A stretch of DNA of 64,000 nt from Sipunculus nudus (Eukaryota > Annelida > Sipuncula > Golfingiida > Sipunculidae), in NCBI GenBank assembly GCA_026874595.1, contig CM049316.1:62171176-62235175 (forward strand). The letters run 5' to 3'. Under the pieces are notes generated by a model that saw nothing but the letters and a program-made list of their open reading frames with translations, was not told where the DNA came from and ran no database searches. Positions 22,590-33,217 of this stretch are shown here, one piece after another (position 1 is the first letter of the stretch; each line of letters starts with the position of its first letter). Both the position numbers and the translations under genes were made by a program.

Positions 22590-22960
22590 ATGGACAGTAT
22601 TTTCTTTGTGCCCTCTCTGGCCTCACAACTGTAACGGAATTTATTTAGAGCCCCGTCTGGCTGAAACATGCCCCCTCATTGGGCTAATTAATATTTCGAC
22701 CACTGGTCTACTATTACAGCGAGATTCACTCGCACACTGTATCATCATCTGATCAGTGTTTAGACGTATATGCTTTACCCTCGGGTAAGCTTTTCATAAA
22801 CAGTATTTATTCTGTGCCCTGTTTGGCCTAAAAATACAGACGGTTTTTAAGCCCCGAACGGCTGAAACATGCCCTCTCACTGGGGTGAAATACGAACTTC
22901 AACTGAACAAGTAATAATAATCTGGGAACAGCGAGATGTCTCGCTCAATGTGAGATCACC
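22590..22960. repeat. Imperfect internal direct repeat in the LTR element
   Basis: Segments about 22590-22740 and 22800-22960 share CAGTATTT, TGTGCCCT, GGCTGAAACATGCCC and an AGCGAGAT word with clear divergence. No protein is suggested. Confidence 0.5.
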
Positions 22961-23859
22961 TTAGATTATTAACAGGTGAACTTAAGTATAGTAATACATG
23001 AAATAATACTACAGATAATTCAATGATTGCACAGTAGTTTTAATTAGTTAAAGAAAGTCTACCTGTAATACACAACACCTATACGTGACTTTAATTAAGG
23101 GAAAATGCCTTCTTGCTGCCCAAGAATTTGTTAAAGCAGATTTATTTATTTTTTTTTTACAAGACTAGTATCTATGAAAATAACATTCAAATTAGATATC
23201 AGGGTTAGTTACCTATTCATTAGTTTATTTTAAAAATGAGAATTTCTTTCTTTAATCTGTTTCTAGCATTTACAGTTTACTTTTTATTTTTTTATACATC
23301 ATTATTTTATCATCAACCATATCATCATTTTGATTATTATCATTATTTATTTCTGTTTTATCAAGCTCTGTAGATTCAGATTATGTGTAATAGCAAACTT
23401 AGTTTGTAGTACTCGGAGTTAAATTAACATTTCTGAACTCGAATCCGCAGTGAAATATGTATTTTGGTTACAAAAAAAAAAATGTTCTACCCATTTAGCA
23501 ATGTATATGTCGTTTGTTATTTATTTTAAATATCATTACTCTCAACTGAAATATAGAGTGGATAAAACTTGAAGTCAGCTTATTTATTCATTTTATTCGT
23601 GTATTTGTTCCACTTTTTTTAGTATTTTGGTGTGTTGCTCACCTATTAATATTATTGATAGGATTTCACTGTTTTAACCTAATTAAAACAAGTTAAGCTT
23701 CTAAATGAGTGATGCCAGATTAACTGGTGTGTTAGGTATGCACACTGATCTAATTTGTTTTAATTACTTTGAATATTTAAGAGAAACAAATTTGTGTTGG
23801 TTAATGTTATACCTAGGCTTAGATATGATGACAGGTACAATCGTATGCAAGTGGCGCCA

Positions 23860-24230
23860 CCATACCAGATACAAAATACTCTGGGTGAAAGGTGGTACCC
23901 TGCCAAAATCGAGAACTCTCTAGGCGAAACGCAAAACCCACAAGGCAGACATGCAGCTATATCAGACACCACATACACTTTGCAAAAATTGTTTCCATGC
24001 CGGAGAACATCTCCTAAAAAGCGACTGGGAACTTTGCCAGCACAAAACACTGCATAGAAGGGACAACCACGCCGGGTATCACTCAAGGCAACTTGTATAT
24101 ATTTTATGCCCTTATATGCTAAACTAAAAAAACTCAGCCAGGAAAAGCACATACTATGCCGGGATAAGAACCCTAAAAAGCGACTAGTAAAACTCTCAAA
24201 GTTGAGGCAGAATAAATGATACTATGCCAG
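23860..24230. repeat. Short degenerate internal repeats in the LTR element
   Basis: The phrase CCTAAAAAGCGACT with an upstream ATGCCGG occurs near 23998-24030 and again near 24158-24185, and similar GAACTCT words recur. The overlapping open frames on both strands show no known domain. Confidence 0.4.
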
Positions 24231-25092
24231 ATACTGAGATCTAGGCAAATAGAATATCAACAACAAACCCTCCAGACGTGTTACATCCAGCGTATAGGTA
24301 GTTAATTTCACCAGAGAAATTAAAAATTATACTCATGCATATCTAGTCCAGCAGTATGTGCGGAAGAATAAAATGCTTTAAATTAAATTTGAAGTATAAT
24401 ACTATTTATTTGTACATTTATTTAATTTTGTAGAGATATAAGTGTTAAACACTATAATTCGAATGAACTAGGCTTGTAAACGTTTTATTTTAGAATAAAA
24501 TATTATAATTCACCTGTAATTAAAATGTTAAGGTTTGTGAGAAGTTTAAATAAATTTGAGTTAATAGTCTACAATTGTATTAAAATTAAATGCAGTTAAT
24601 TTTCAAAGGGATAATTTCTCTTTGGTCTAAATCAAGAAATGAGTTTAGTCAAAGTGTATCTAAAATATGAGTATGCCTCAGCAAAATAAATCCTTTAAGA
24701 ATGACTAAATATCTATTTAAAGATTGATCTAATTCATTAAGTACTAATCTGTTTTTATGTTGTTATATGTTAAAAATAAGAATTCATAATTAATTGTAAT
24801 AAGTAATTAAGATTTTCTAAAGGCAAACCTTAAAAATAATAACACTTTTTAGCTTGCATCAATTTGGTATGTATGAGAGACCTACAGAATAATAGGTCAA
24901 ATTATTAAATAATATTTTATTTAAATGTTATTTTTATTGGTGTAATTAGTTTACTAGTTTTATTTTATTTATTTTTATTATAATTTGAAGTGGGTTACCA
25001 GCACATGAAAACATGTTAAAGGTACAAATTTTCAGGTTGGGTATAAGGTACATGACACATGACAAATGTTCACATGACATTACACCAGGTAA

Positions 25093-25114
25093 CAGGTGTA
25101 TCTAAATACACCTG
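25093..25114. other. Perfect 9-bp inverted repeat with E-box arms
   Basis: CAGGTGTAT, 4-nt spacer, ATACACCTG. Lies in an AGGTA-rich part of the LTR element interior. Confidence 0.6.
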
Positions 25115-26375
25115 GTGGTGTGTAAGGTAACTTGTCTGGGCTTATAAAATATTTTGAACTGACAATCCAGATTGGAATAATAAGATATTTAATTGATGTT
25201 TCTATCAATACATTCACAATAACCAGTTCAGTGGTATTCATTCAATATGTACATGCATAACATAACAGTTTAAATATTTTCCATTCTACAGCATCTATAC
25301 ATAAGTACAAAAGAGAAGCTATGTTACTTCTATTCAAGAGACAGCTACGCATAATAAAAGGTTGAGCTGTTACTCTTATTTCAATAGAATCCAACTATTT
25401 TAGATCAAGTCCTGAAAGTTGTTATATACATAAAATCTGATCAACACATTAATTTTGCAAAGAAAAGGTCATTCATTATAAGTAAAATATGACATATATA
25501 CAATTGCAGGCACAAGTTGCCTAGCTGTTTGCATGGGGGCATGAAATATTTGCAGATAACACTTATGCCCAATGTAATAAGAAGATGCATGTTACAGTTT
25601 TTACACATTCCCTAATGGTACATATAGCACGTTTTATTTCTCTTGCTTTTACATCTTAGTTACACATATTTCATATACATAATTATAGGACACCATTTTT
25701 ATTTTCTTTTTCTTTTATATATAACCTCCTAGTGGGATCACACAATTCAAGTTTAACACTGTGGTATTTAATTTCAATTAATGACTGAAGTAATTAGAAA
25801 TACATTGATATTAAGGCTCTCATTTTATAAGAATGTAAATCTAATATTACTGGTTTATCCACAATGAAAATTCCCAATAACCGTAGTATTTACTGTAAAT
25901 TGAGACTGTACAAATAAAGGTTCAATATTGTGGGATTACTGTACACCTACCAATGGTTTTGAATTTTGCAGCTGGTTTTTGAAGTATACACTGTTTTATA
26001 ATGTATACACCGCTTCATAGCCAAAGAAGGGCAAATTACTATAATGGTTTATCAGTAGGAATCTAAAGTAGTACTAAGCTTTCCAAATAAAATAATGCGC
26101 ATTGGTCTTTAAACAGAGACGGGCCTACATTTACAAAAGGCCCACAAAACGAGTGCACTAAATAAAAGGAATTTCCTTTAGAAATGAAAATCAGGCATTC
26201 TTAAAGCTGTTACTATGTTTCCATTTGAATAGATCGCTTATATAGCAGAATTTTACAACCTAAGCCCCATTTATTTAGTCATTGATCCTTATACTTAAGA
26301 AAAACCCCCAGAATTAACTCAAAATAAGCAATTTATTTACCATAATTCGTCTCCTAGCTGTTTGTAACAACTGAT

Positions 26376-26390
26376 AGCATCGCTCGCCAG
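26376..26390 (-). other. Candidate primer-binding region
   Basis: Minus-strand sequence just after the 5' LTR: two bases, then TGGCGAGCGATGC. A TGG start is usual for tRNA-primed elements. The tRNA was not identified. Confidence 0.4.
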
Positions 26391-26391
26391 A

Positions 26392-26874
26392 TGTAGCTGC
26401 TTATTTATTCTGGGAGGAAATTGGGCTTGGGCAACATGCACTCGCACAATTTAAAGAGATAAAATAACACTTTTTACTAGAATAAAATTTAGAGCCTAAA
26501 CCTTCAAATTATCAGGACTGCATATAATTATCTAAATTTATAAATGAAACAGAAAGATGCTTACCAGATTAGATAAAAGGACTGCTCTTTGGTAGTGGGT
26601 GGCTCTTCACCTGGGTAGCTGACACAGTCGCAAAACCAACCCCAAGGTGAAAAACAAGCCATATACCCTCTGCCTGCCACAGAGGGAAGGCATAGAGGTC
26701 CGCTGCTCGATGATCCAAGAGAGAGAGAATTGCCAGGGCAAGGGCGTTTTATCCTAGAGGGGCAAAGGGCGAAGTGTTTAGCTGCTTGTGATTGGCTATG
26801 GGGCATCTCTATATTGACTGTCAATCAGTGTTGATGCCCCATCCCTTGCCAGGTCAAAGGGCAAGAATGTTACA
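26392..26874 (-). repeat. 5' LTR (right copy), 483 bp
   Basis: Full-length LTR. On the minus strand it carries an 87-codon open frame (26561-26824) that ends inside a strong splice donor, CTGGTAAGC. The left LTR keeps the same donor as CTGGTAAGT. Whether the frame is translated cannot be judged. Confidence 0.85.
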
Positions 26875-26878
26875 AGAT
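26875..26878. other. Target site duplication (right)
   Basis: AGAT, pair of 21174-21177. Confidence 0.7.
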
Positions 26879-27419
26879 AATACAAGGGTTCATTTGATTA
26901 AGAAATATTCATAGATTTTGTTTTAACTATCAATAATTATTTTAATTCAAATAAAAATGTGTATGTGCATGTATATATTAGGCCTATGTGTATACTGACA
27001 TGTACATACATGTATATGGACCGTGAGTCTGTAATAAAGCATTATTATCATCATATCATCATCATAAATTATATCATAAGTTATATTTACTTAATCATTA
27101 CAACGCATGCAAATACCATCACCATCAGGACAAATAAAAAAGTGTAACACTCGGTTTTGTTATGTTCGATCGAACTACCTTATATATTATTGTTTCGCAA
27201 ATTTATACTCGTCAGTGAACAGCACATCAACTAACTAAATTATATTTATATATGTATATCGTTTGCTAATAAAAAAATACAAGCATGAATTACTATAACC
27301 TTCAGAAATCGATGTATTTATAATTGGGTGTGGCAGTACAAGTAAACAAACAATGGTAAAAACATGTATGGAAAATTATGATACGACCTGTGCTTTCAGC
27401 TTTGGGTATTATATTTTTA

Positions 27420-27420
<1 letters not shown>
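26879..27420. other. Interior of the host DNA transposon, non-coding
   Basis: AT-rich, with CATCAT and GTATATA short runs. No gene seen. Confidence 0.4.

Positions 27421-27468
<48 letters not shown>
27421..27468. repeat. (TA)n microsatellite
   Basis: About 24 TA units. Confidence 0.95.
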
Positions 27469-27469
<1 letters not shown>

Positions 27470-27568
27470 CCATGTAACCCTGAAATTATTCATAGACATG
27501 TATGTATCGGTTTATTACATTTCATTAATTACTAATACTTTGAAATGTTTATATATTATAACTATAAC

Positions 27569-27589
27569 CACACACACACACATACACAT

Positions 27590-27641
<52 letters not shown>
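27569..27641. repeat. Compound (CA)n-(TA)n microsatellite
   Basis: Imperfect CA/CATA from 27569 followed by about 20 TA units. Confidence 0.95.
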
Positions 27642-27645
<4 letters not shown>

Positions 27646-27857
27646 CCATTATGTCATTTTATAATAAATCAAAAGCACTTTTATCAAATGAACGTGAACC
27701 AGTCAAAGAAGTTTATTCTCAAAGATACAATATAACTATTTTCTGTCAAATGAATACAAGTATTCAATGAAGTGGAATAATCAACGTCAACAGCTGTGAA
27801 AACGAATAATAACGAAGGAAAAAATAGAATTCCGTAGGTATATTTGTGCTGGTCTGC

Positions 27858-28027
27858 ATGGCTATAACTGGTGCATTTAACATCTCTTTCGTCTTCACGA
27901 AGCTGGACCGATTTGGCAGACGCGATATCTGGGCGGGACCGAAACGGCAACCACGAGGGACCGAAACGGTACTTGGCAAACCTCAATCGGCCCCGGGATC
28001 GAAATGGCATGGGACCGAAATGTACTG
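27858..28027 (-). repeat. Right terminal inverted repeat
   Basis: Inverted partner of 20811-20975, ending GGGACCGAAATGTACTG followed by TA. Confidence 0.65.
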
Positions 28028-28109
28028 TATTCCTGCTAAACAAAGTCACATGATGTCAGTAAGACCCTGATGTTGTCATATATGCGGTGAACTGTCGGTT
28101 TTCCAGACT

Positions 28110-29240
28110 TATCCCTGGGATTCTTTGCTACCATTGCGCATAGCCCGGCACAACGCGCACTCAGCTTCCACTCACTTTGCTACCATTCTGCTCTCAGCGG
28201 CTATTCAGCGCAAAGTGCGCGGTAGCAAATGGCAGTCGCACGGTAGCATTTGCTACTCTTGTGCATAGCTTGCCACATCGCGCACTGAACAGCCACCGGA
28301 CTTGCTACCATCAGGCACAGACCGGCTCGTAGCGCAAAGTGCGCGGTAGCAAATCAGACCTGCGCGGTAGCAAGTGGCTGTCATTGCTAACAATGGGAAC
28401 TATGAATTTGCGATCGCAAAATCTGCGACTGTTGACGTAGTGCAAGTCTTTGCTGCCAGAGGTCGTACGGACAGGAACACTCAAAGCAATATGCACGGTA
28501 GCAATTAACAGTCGCAAAGTAGCAAACAGATATGCCCGGTAGCAAATGCCTTTTGTCATATTAAGCTGCGATCGCAATGCGCAATGTGCGCGGTAGCAAA
28601 AAGACCTGCGCGGTCGCAAGTTACTGTCCCTTGCTATCCAGGGGGACTATGAATTTGCGATCGCAAAATCTGCTACTGTTGACGTAGTGCAAGTCTTTGC
28701 TGGCAGATGTCGCTCGGACAGGAACACTCAAAGCAATATGCGCGGTAGCAATTAATAGTCGCAAAGTAGCAAACAGATATGCGCGGTAGCAAATGCCTTT
28801 GGTCATATTAAGCTGCGAGCGCAATGCGCAATGTGCGCGATAGCAAAACGTAGTGCAAGTCTTTGCTGCCAGAGGTCGCTCGGACAGGAACACTCAAAGC
28901 AATATGCGCGGTAGCAATTAACAGTCGCAAAGTAGCAAACAGATATGCGCGGTAGCAAATGCCTTTGGTCATATTAAGCTGCGATAGCAATGCGCAATGT
29001 GCACTGTAGCAAAAAGACCTGCGCGGTCGCAACCCACTGCGACCGCAATGGGGACTAAGAATTTGCGATCGCAAAATCTGCTACTGTTGACGTAGTGCAA
29101 GTCTTTGCTGCCAGAGGTCGCTCGGACAGGAACACTCAAAGCAATATGCGCGGTAGCAATTAACAGTCGCAAAGTAGCAAACAGATATGCGCGGTAGCAA
29201 ATGCCTTTGGTCATATTAAGCTGCGATCGCAGTGCGCATT
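28110..29240. repeat. Satellite, unit about 247 bp, about 3.5 copies plus degenerate left part
   Basis: The marker GACGTAGTGCAAGTCTTTGC recurs at about 28434, 28680, 28845 and 29091 (spacing 246, 165, 246, so one unit is shortened). Units contain many GCGCGGTAGCAAA boxes and the palindrome TTTGCGATCGCAAA. The segment 28110-28400 has the same boxes in a less regular order. Minus-strand open frames are repeat artefacts. Confidence 0.88.
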
Positions 29241-29435
29241 TCACCGAAAACTCTACTAACCGTTCATATGTATATGGCGTAATTTATTCTTCATTTAACA
29301 AGATGCCCGCTCAAACATTGTATAGAAGCATGTGTGTAGGAAATTTATTTAAGTTGAAAGGATTGTATAATAATATACTGAGTACACACCATATATTAAG
29401 CTATGTAATGTCAACGAGTCGTAATATTAGGACTG
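29241..29435. other. Spacer between two satellites
   Basis: Unique sequence. No gene supported. Confidence 0.5.
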
Positions 29436-30950
29436 TTTATAATGCCCCGTATCCCGGATAAAGCACATATTATTAGTGACACAGACTTACTGGGGTGTTT
29501 CATGCCAGAAGGGTTAGGGACTTGTACCCCCGATACAGCATATATTAACAGTGACAAACACTTAGTGGAGTAATATATGCCCAAAGGGTTAGGGTAACCC
29601 GTATCCCGGATATAACATATATGAATAGTCACTAACACTTACTGGAGTATTTCATGCCCGAAGGTTTAGGGTAACCCGTATCCCGGATATAGAACATTTT
29701 AATAATGACTGACAATTACTGGAGTACTTCATGCCCGAAGGGTTAGGGTAACCCGTATCCTGGACATAGCATATATTAATAGTGACAAACACTTACTGGA
29801 GTATTTCATGCCCGAAGGGTTCAGGTAACCCGTACCCATGATATAGCATATATTAATAATGACAAACATTTCCCGGATATAGCATATATTGATAGTGACA
29901 AACACTTACGGGAGTATTTCATGCCCGAAAGGTTAGGCTAACCCCTATCCTGGATATAGTATATATTAACAGTGACACACAGTTACAGGAGTTTTTCATG
30001 CCCGAAGGGTTAGGGTAACCCGCATCCCGGATACAGCTTATATCAATATGGACAACAATTTACTGGATTATTTCATGCCCGAGGGTTAGGGTAGCCCGTA
30101 TCCCGGATATAGCATATATGAATAGTCACAAACACTTACTGGAGTATTTCATGCCCGAAGGGTTAGGGTAACCCGTATCCCGGATATAGCATATATGAAT
30201 AGTCACAAACACTTACTGGAGTATTTCATGCTCGAAGGGTTAGGGTAACCCGTATCCCGGATATTGCATATATGAATAGTCACAAACACTTACTGGAGTA
30301 TTTCATGCCCGAAGGGTTAGGGTAACCCGTATCCCGGATATAGCATATATGAATAGCCACAAACACTTACTGGAGTATTTCATGCTCGAAGGGTTAGGGT
30401 ATAGCACATATTAATAATGGCAAACAATTACTGCGGTACTTCATGCCCGAAGGGTTAGGGTTACCCGTATCCCGGATATAGCACATATTAATAATGACAA
30501 ACATCTACTGGGGTATATAATGCCCGGAGCGTTAGGGTACCCCGTATCCCCGATATAGCATATATCAATAGGGACAAACAATTACTTGATTATCTCATGC
30601 CCGAAGGGTTAGGGTAACCCGTATCCCGGATATAGCATATATCAATAGTGACAAACACTTACTGGAGTATTTCATGCCCGAAGGGTTAGGGTAACCCGTA
30701 TCCCGGATATATCATATATTGATAGTGACAAACAATTACAGGAGTATTTCATGCCCGAAGGGTTAGGGTAACCCGTATCCCGGATATATCATATATTGAT
30801 AGTGACAAACAATTACAGGAGTATTTCATGCCCGAAGGGTTAGGGTAACCCGTATCCCGGATATAGCATATATCAATAGTGAAAAACATTTACATGAGTC
30901 TTTCATGGTCGAAGGGTAGGGCCACCCGTATCCTGAATATAGCATATATT
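29436..30950. repeat. 77-bp satellite, left array
   Basis: About 20 tandem units of 77 bp with consensus landmarks ATTTCATGCCCGAAGGG, GGGTTAGGGTAACCC, GTATCCCGGATATAGCATAT, and AGTGACAAACACTTACTGGA. Units are variable at the left edge. Some neighbouring units (for example near 30673-30840) are identical, indicating recent local turnover. No higher-order period was seen in this part. Confidence 0.93.
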
Positions 30951-31149
30951 AACCCTTTACTGTTCAGATTAGGCTGGGGGCTTGTGACACTCCTACTGTT
31001 CAGATTAATTTTGCCTTTTTTTCCCCACATTTTGACATGAATCCATATAAGACACATTAACTCAGTCCCTTTCAAGGTATCTTTGTGACATTTTCTGCAT
31101 TTACTGTAAGGTATATTTCCTTTATGTCAATTATATTTTTTTTCTGCAT

Positions 31150-32300
31150 ACCTTCTCATATGTATGTAAGTTAGGTTAATACAGGTAACAATAGGTAAAT
31201 CTGTAATACCTGCATTTCTGCTCACTGGTATTTCACCAAAGTGACCCCTTTATCTTGATCAGGTAACCCATTTACCATTTGATCAAAAAAGGGAAATATA
31301 AGGATTTTTTTACTCAAAGGTAATTATTATTTAAAGGTAAGTAAAATTGTAAATGATTTGTTTTATTTATGGAAAGGGAATCACCAAAAAAAAACAGAAT
31401 ATGCAAATAAAATTGGATTTTACAGTGAAAATCAAATATTTTTCACCTGAAAAGCTTGCTGACCCAAGAAGCATATTCTAGGACTCTGTTAAAATATAAC
31501 ACATATGTTTACCTGCACAGGAAAGTAAAGGTAAGTATAGGTAAATTATTTTTTTTCTGAATGTGTACGCAAACATCTTGTTCATCATTACAGTAACTAT
31601 AAATTAATACCATTTCCATTTATTGACTGTATAATTCACTTTTGATATAAGAACAGGTGCTATTAAGTACAGTAATTAAGTTACCTATGTGAATACCTTT
31701 GTTCTTCAACTGATCTAATTACCTATGGCAGAGACAAAATCATGCTGATTAGTGCCAAAGACGAATATGGATGAACAAGTGTCAACTATGTCAAAACATA
31801 TTATATTTTGATTTTAGAGACGTAGAATATAAATTGATAATATTGGTTATGGTAACACATAAAAATATACTCACCTGTACAGGTGGGTTCAGGTAAACAC
31901 AGGTAAATTATCATGTATTATTATACAAGTAATAAGGGATACCGACAGAATAAATCTTAATTTTGTGTGGCATGTGTACATTATATGAATTACTGGGCCT
32001 AACTGCACAATTTATTGGGTTACCTGTAATAATACCTTTCATCTTAAAAGGATTTAATTACTTTTGCCAGTACCGACAATAAAGACTACTTTTCAGTTGA
32101 AGACTGGGAAGGAAATTTTTTAAAAGTAGCCAAAACAATATGCACAAACTATCTTTCAATCAATTGCACAGCCACGCCAGGTGCGTATTTCAATTTTGAC
32201 AACTAATACCTGTAACATATGCTCACCTGCACCGGTGAGTTCAGGTAAATTTAGGTAACATCTCATTTTTTAAATTAAATTTTAAAATTATACATTTTAT
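31150..32300 (+). repeat. Degenerate repeat of about 350 bp, four copies, with AGGTAA direct pairs
   Basis: Each copy carries AGGTAA, four bases, AGGTAA: 31183-31198, 31529-31544, 31891-31906 and 32243-32258. Spacing between copies is 346, 362 and 352 bp. Three copies have an inverted E-box-like word just before it (TCACCTGTACAGGTG, TCACCTGCACCGGTG, TTACCTGCACAGG). Additional ACCTTT/TTACCT words recur downstream in phase. Confidence 0.65.
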
Positions 32301-32312
32301 AAGGGACATCAC

Positions 32313-32317
<5 letters not shown>

Positions 32318-32355
<38 letters not shown>
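32318..32355. repeat. (TA)n microsatellite
   Basis: About 19 TA units. Confidence 0.95.
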
Positions 32356-32359
<4 letters not shown>

Positions 32360-32430
32360 TGTGTTATAAGACTATCCACGGGTCTGGCCAGAAGTGGTCT
32401 TAATTCACAGGCGCTCTTATTGCACAGGTT
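32356..32430. mobile_element. 75-bp inverted-repeat mini-element
   Basis: Left end AACCTGTGTTATAAGA and, read inward, right end AACCTGTGCAATAAGA match at 14 of 16 positions. The element lies at the edge of a TA array, as expected for a TA-targeting MITE. It is too short for any gene. Confidence 0.55.
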
Positions 32431-32620
32431 ACACTATATAAATATATATATATAATATGTTTGGGGTATATATATACATGTATATTTATTAGTTTATATA
32501 TATATTTATATATATATATATATTTTTATTTATATATATACATATATATTTATTTATATGAATTTATATATTAATATCTATATATATATATATGTATATG
32601 CAGGTATATCATATCAAAGT
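32431..32620. repeat. Imperfect TA/TATT-rich patch
   Basis: Low-complexity AT sequence with short TA runs broken by TTTA and CA. Confidence 0.8.
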
Positions 32621-33217
32621 ATAACATAATAAATCAGCAATATATCTGACAAATAGGCCTAATATTCACCACAATTTATATTGCATTCGAATATCAAGTG
32701 AACCCAGATTTGGCATTATATATGTACATCCTCGTTTCAATTTAAAATACAATTTATTTTTGGCAAAAAATCAAACTCCCCACTTATTATTGCTTTTAAA
32801 GGGGGTAACACGTCCAGTGGGCATCTCGCCTCAACAACCACGTGGGTTTTTGCCACAAATCACGTGATTTAATTTGACCGGCGCCTTGCTGCCACTTCTG
32901 AAATCTTCATTCTGAACAGTCCATTATATTCATTTCAAGGTTTTATGTATCATTTATTTCAGTCTTATCGTAAGTAGATGCTTTAGGTATACCCCAGATC
33001 ACATTTACAAACCCACCTATGTTGTAAGCAATACAACATATACCTTTTCCATGACGCCAAACCCCGAGCAGCCGCCCTGTCGTTCGCCTCAAGTTCTCAA
33101 AACGTCTACCAGATGGCTTGAAACAAAGTGAACGCTTGGTGGCGCCAGTTTAATGGCACATAAATAGTAAAAGGGGGTGGGCATTTTACCCCGGGGCTGC
33201 GTCTTGCCCTGCTCTAC

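Larger units (their letters stand above)
21178..26874 (-). mobile_element. Complete LTR retrotransposon without recognisable genes (LARD-like), 5.7 kb
   Basis: Direct repeats of 401 and 483 bp bound the element. Both begin TGTAGC and end GTTACA, and both sides are flanked by AGAT. Orientation is minus: a purine tract lies next to the left (3') LTR and a candidate PBS next to the right (5') LTR. The 4.8-kb internal region is AT-rich and contains no reverse transcriptase, integrase or gag motif in any frame, only short frames. This is the structure of large retrotransposon derivatives that depend on another element's enzymes. Alternatively it is an autonomous element whose genes decayed beyond recognition, but the LTRs look too similar (roughly 95% by eye) for that. 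Confidence 0.78.
20807..28027. mobile_element. DNA transposon with about 165-bp inverted ends, split by an LTR element
   Basis: Sequence 20811-20975 is the inverted counterpart of 27858-28023: shared words ACATTTCGGTCCCATGCCAT, GGGCCGATTGAGG, GTTTGCCA and GCATTTAA-type, about 80-85% identical by eye. The right outer end is GTACTG followed by TA, consistent with a CAGTAC start and a TA target. The left outer base pairs are degraded. Without the nested LTR element the transposon would be about 1.5 kb and non-autonomous. An alternative is two independent solo ends in opposite orientation. Confidence 0.55.
30953..33215. other. Non-satellite block interrupting the 77-bp array
   Basis: 2.26 kb that splits the array and replaces about 22 bp of one monomer. 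The left edge is TTAA followed by CCCTTTACTG, which resembles a piggyBac-type end at its TTAA target, but no matching right end with TTAA was found. Contents: a four-copy repeat of about 350 bp (31150-32300), a TA array, a 75-bp inverted-repeat element and an AT-rich patch. No gene. Confidence 0.5.

Noticed and set aside
23430-23450. tRNA B-box-like word (CTCGAATCCG)
   Set aside because: No A box or cloverleaf could be folded upstream. No tRNA gene was found in the window.
23760-24152. 130-codon minus frame inside the LTR element as a possible retroviral-type gene
   Set aside because: No gag, pol or env motif. The frame runs over degenerate short repeats, and an overlapping plus frame exists over the same DNA.
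26959-27770. Frames rich in YIYIYI and HTHIH
   Set aside because: Translations of TA and CA microsatellites.
28311-29244. Repeated minus-strand frames with LNMTKGICYRAYLFATLRLL
   Set aside because: Artefact of the 247-bp satellite, truncated wherever the unit is shortened.
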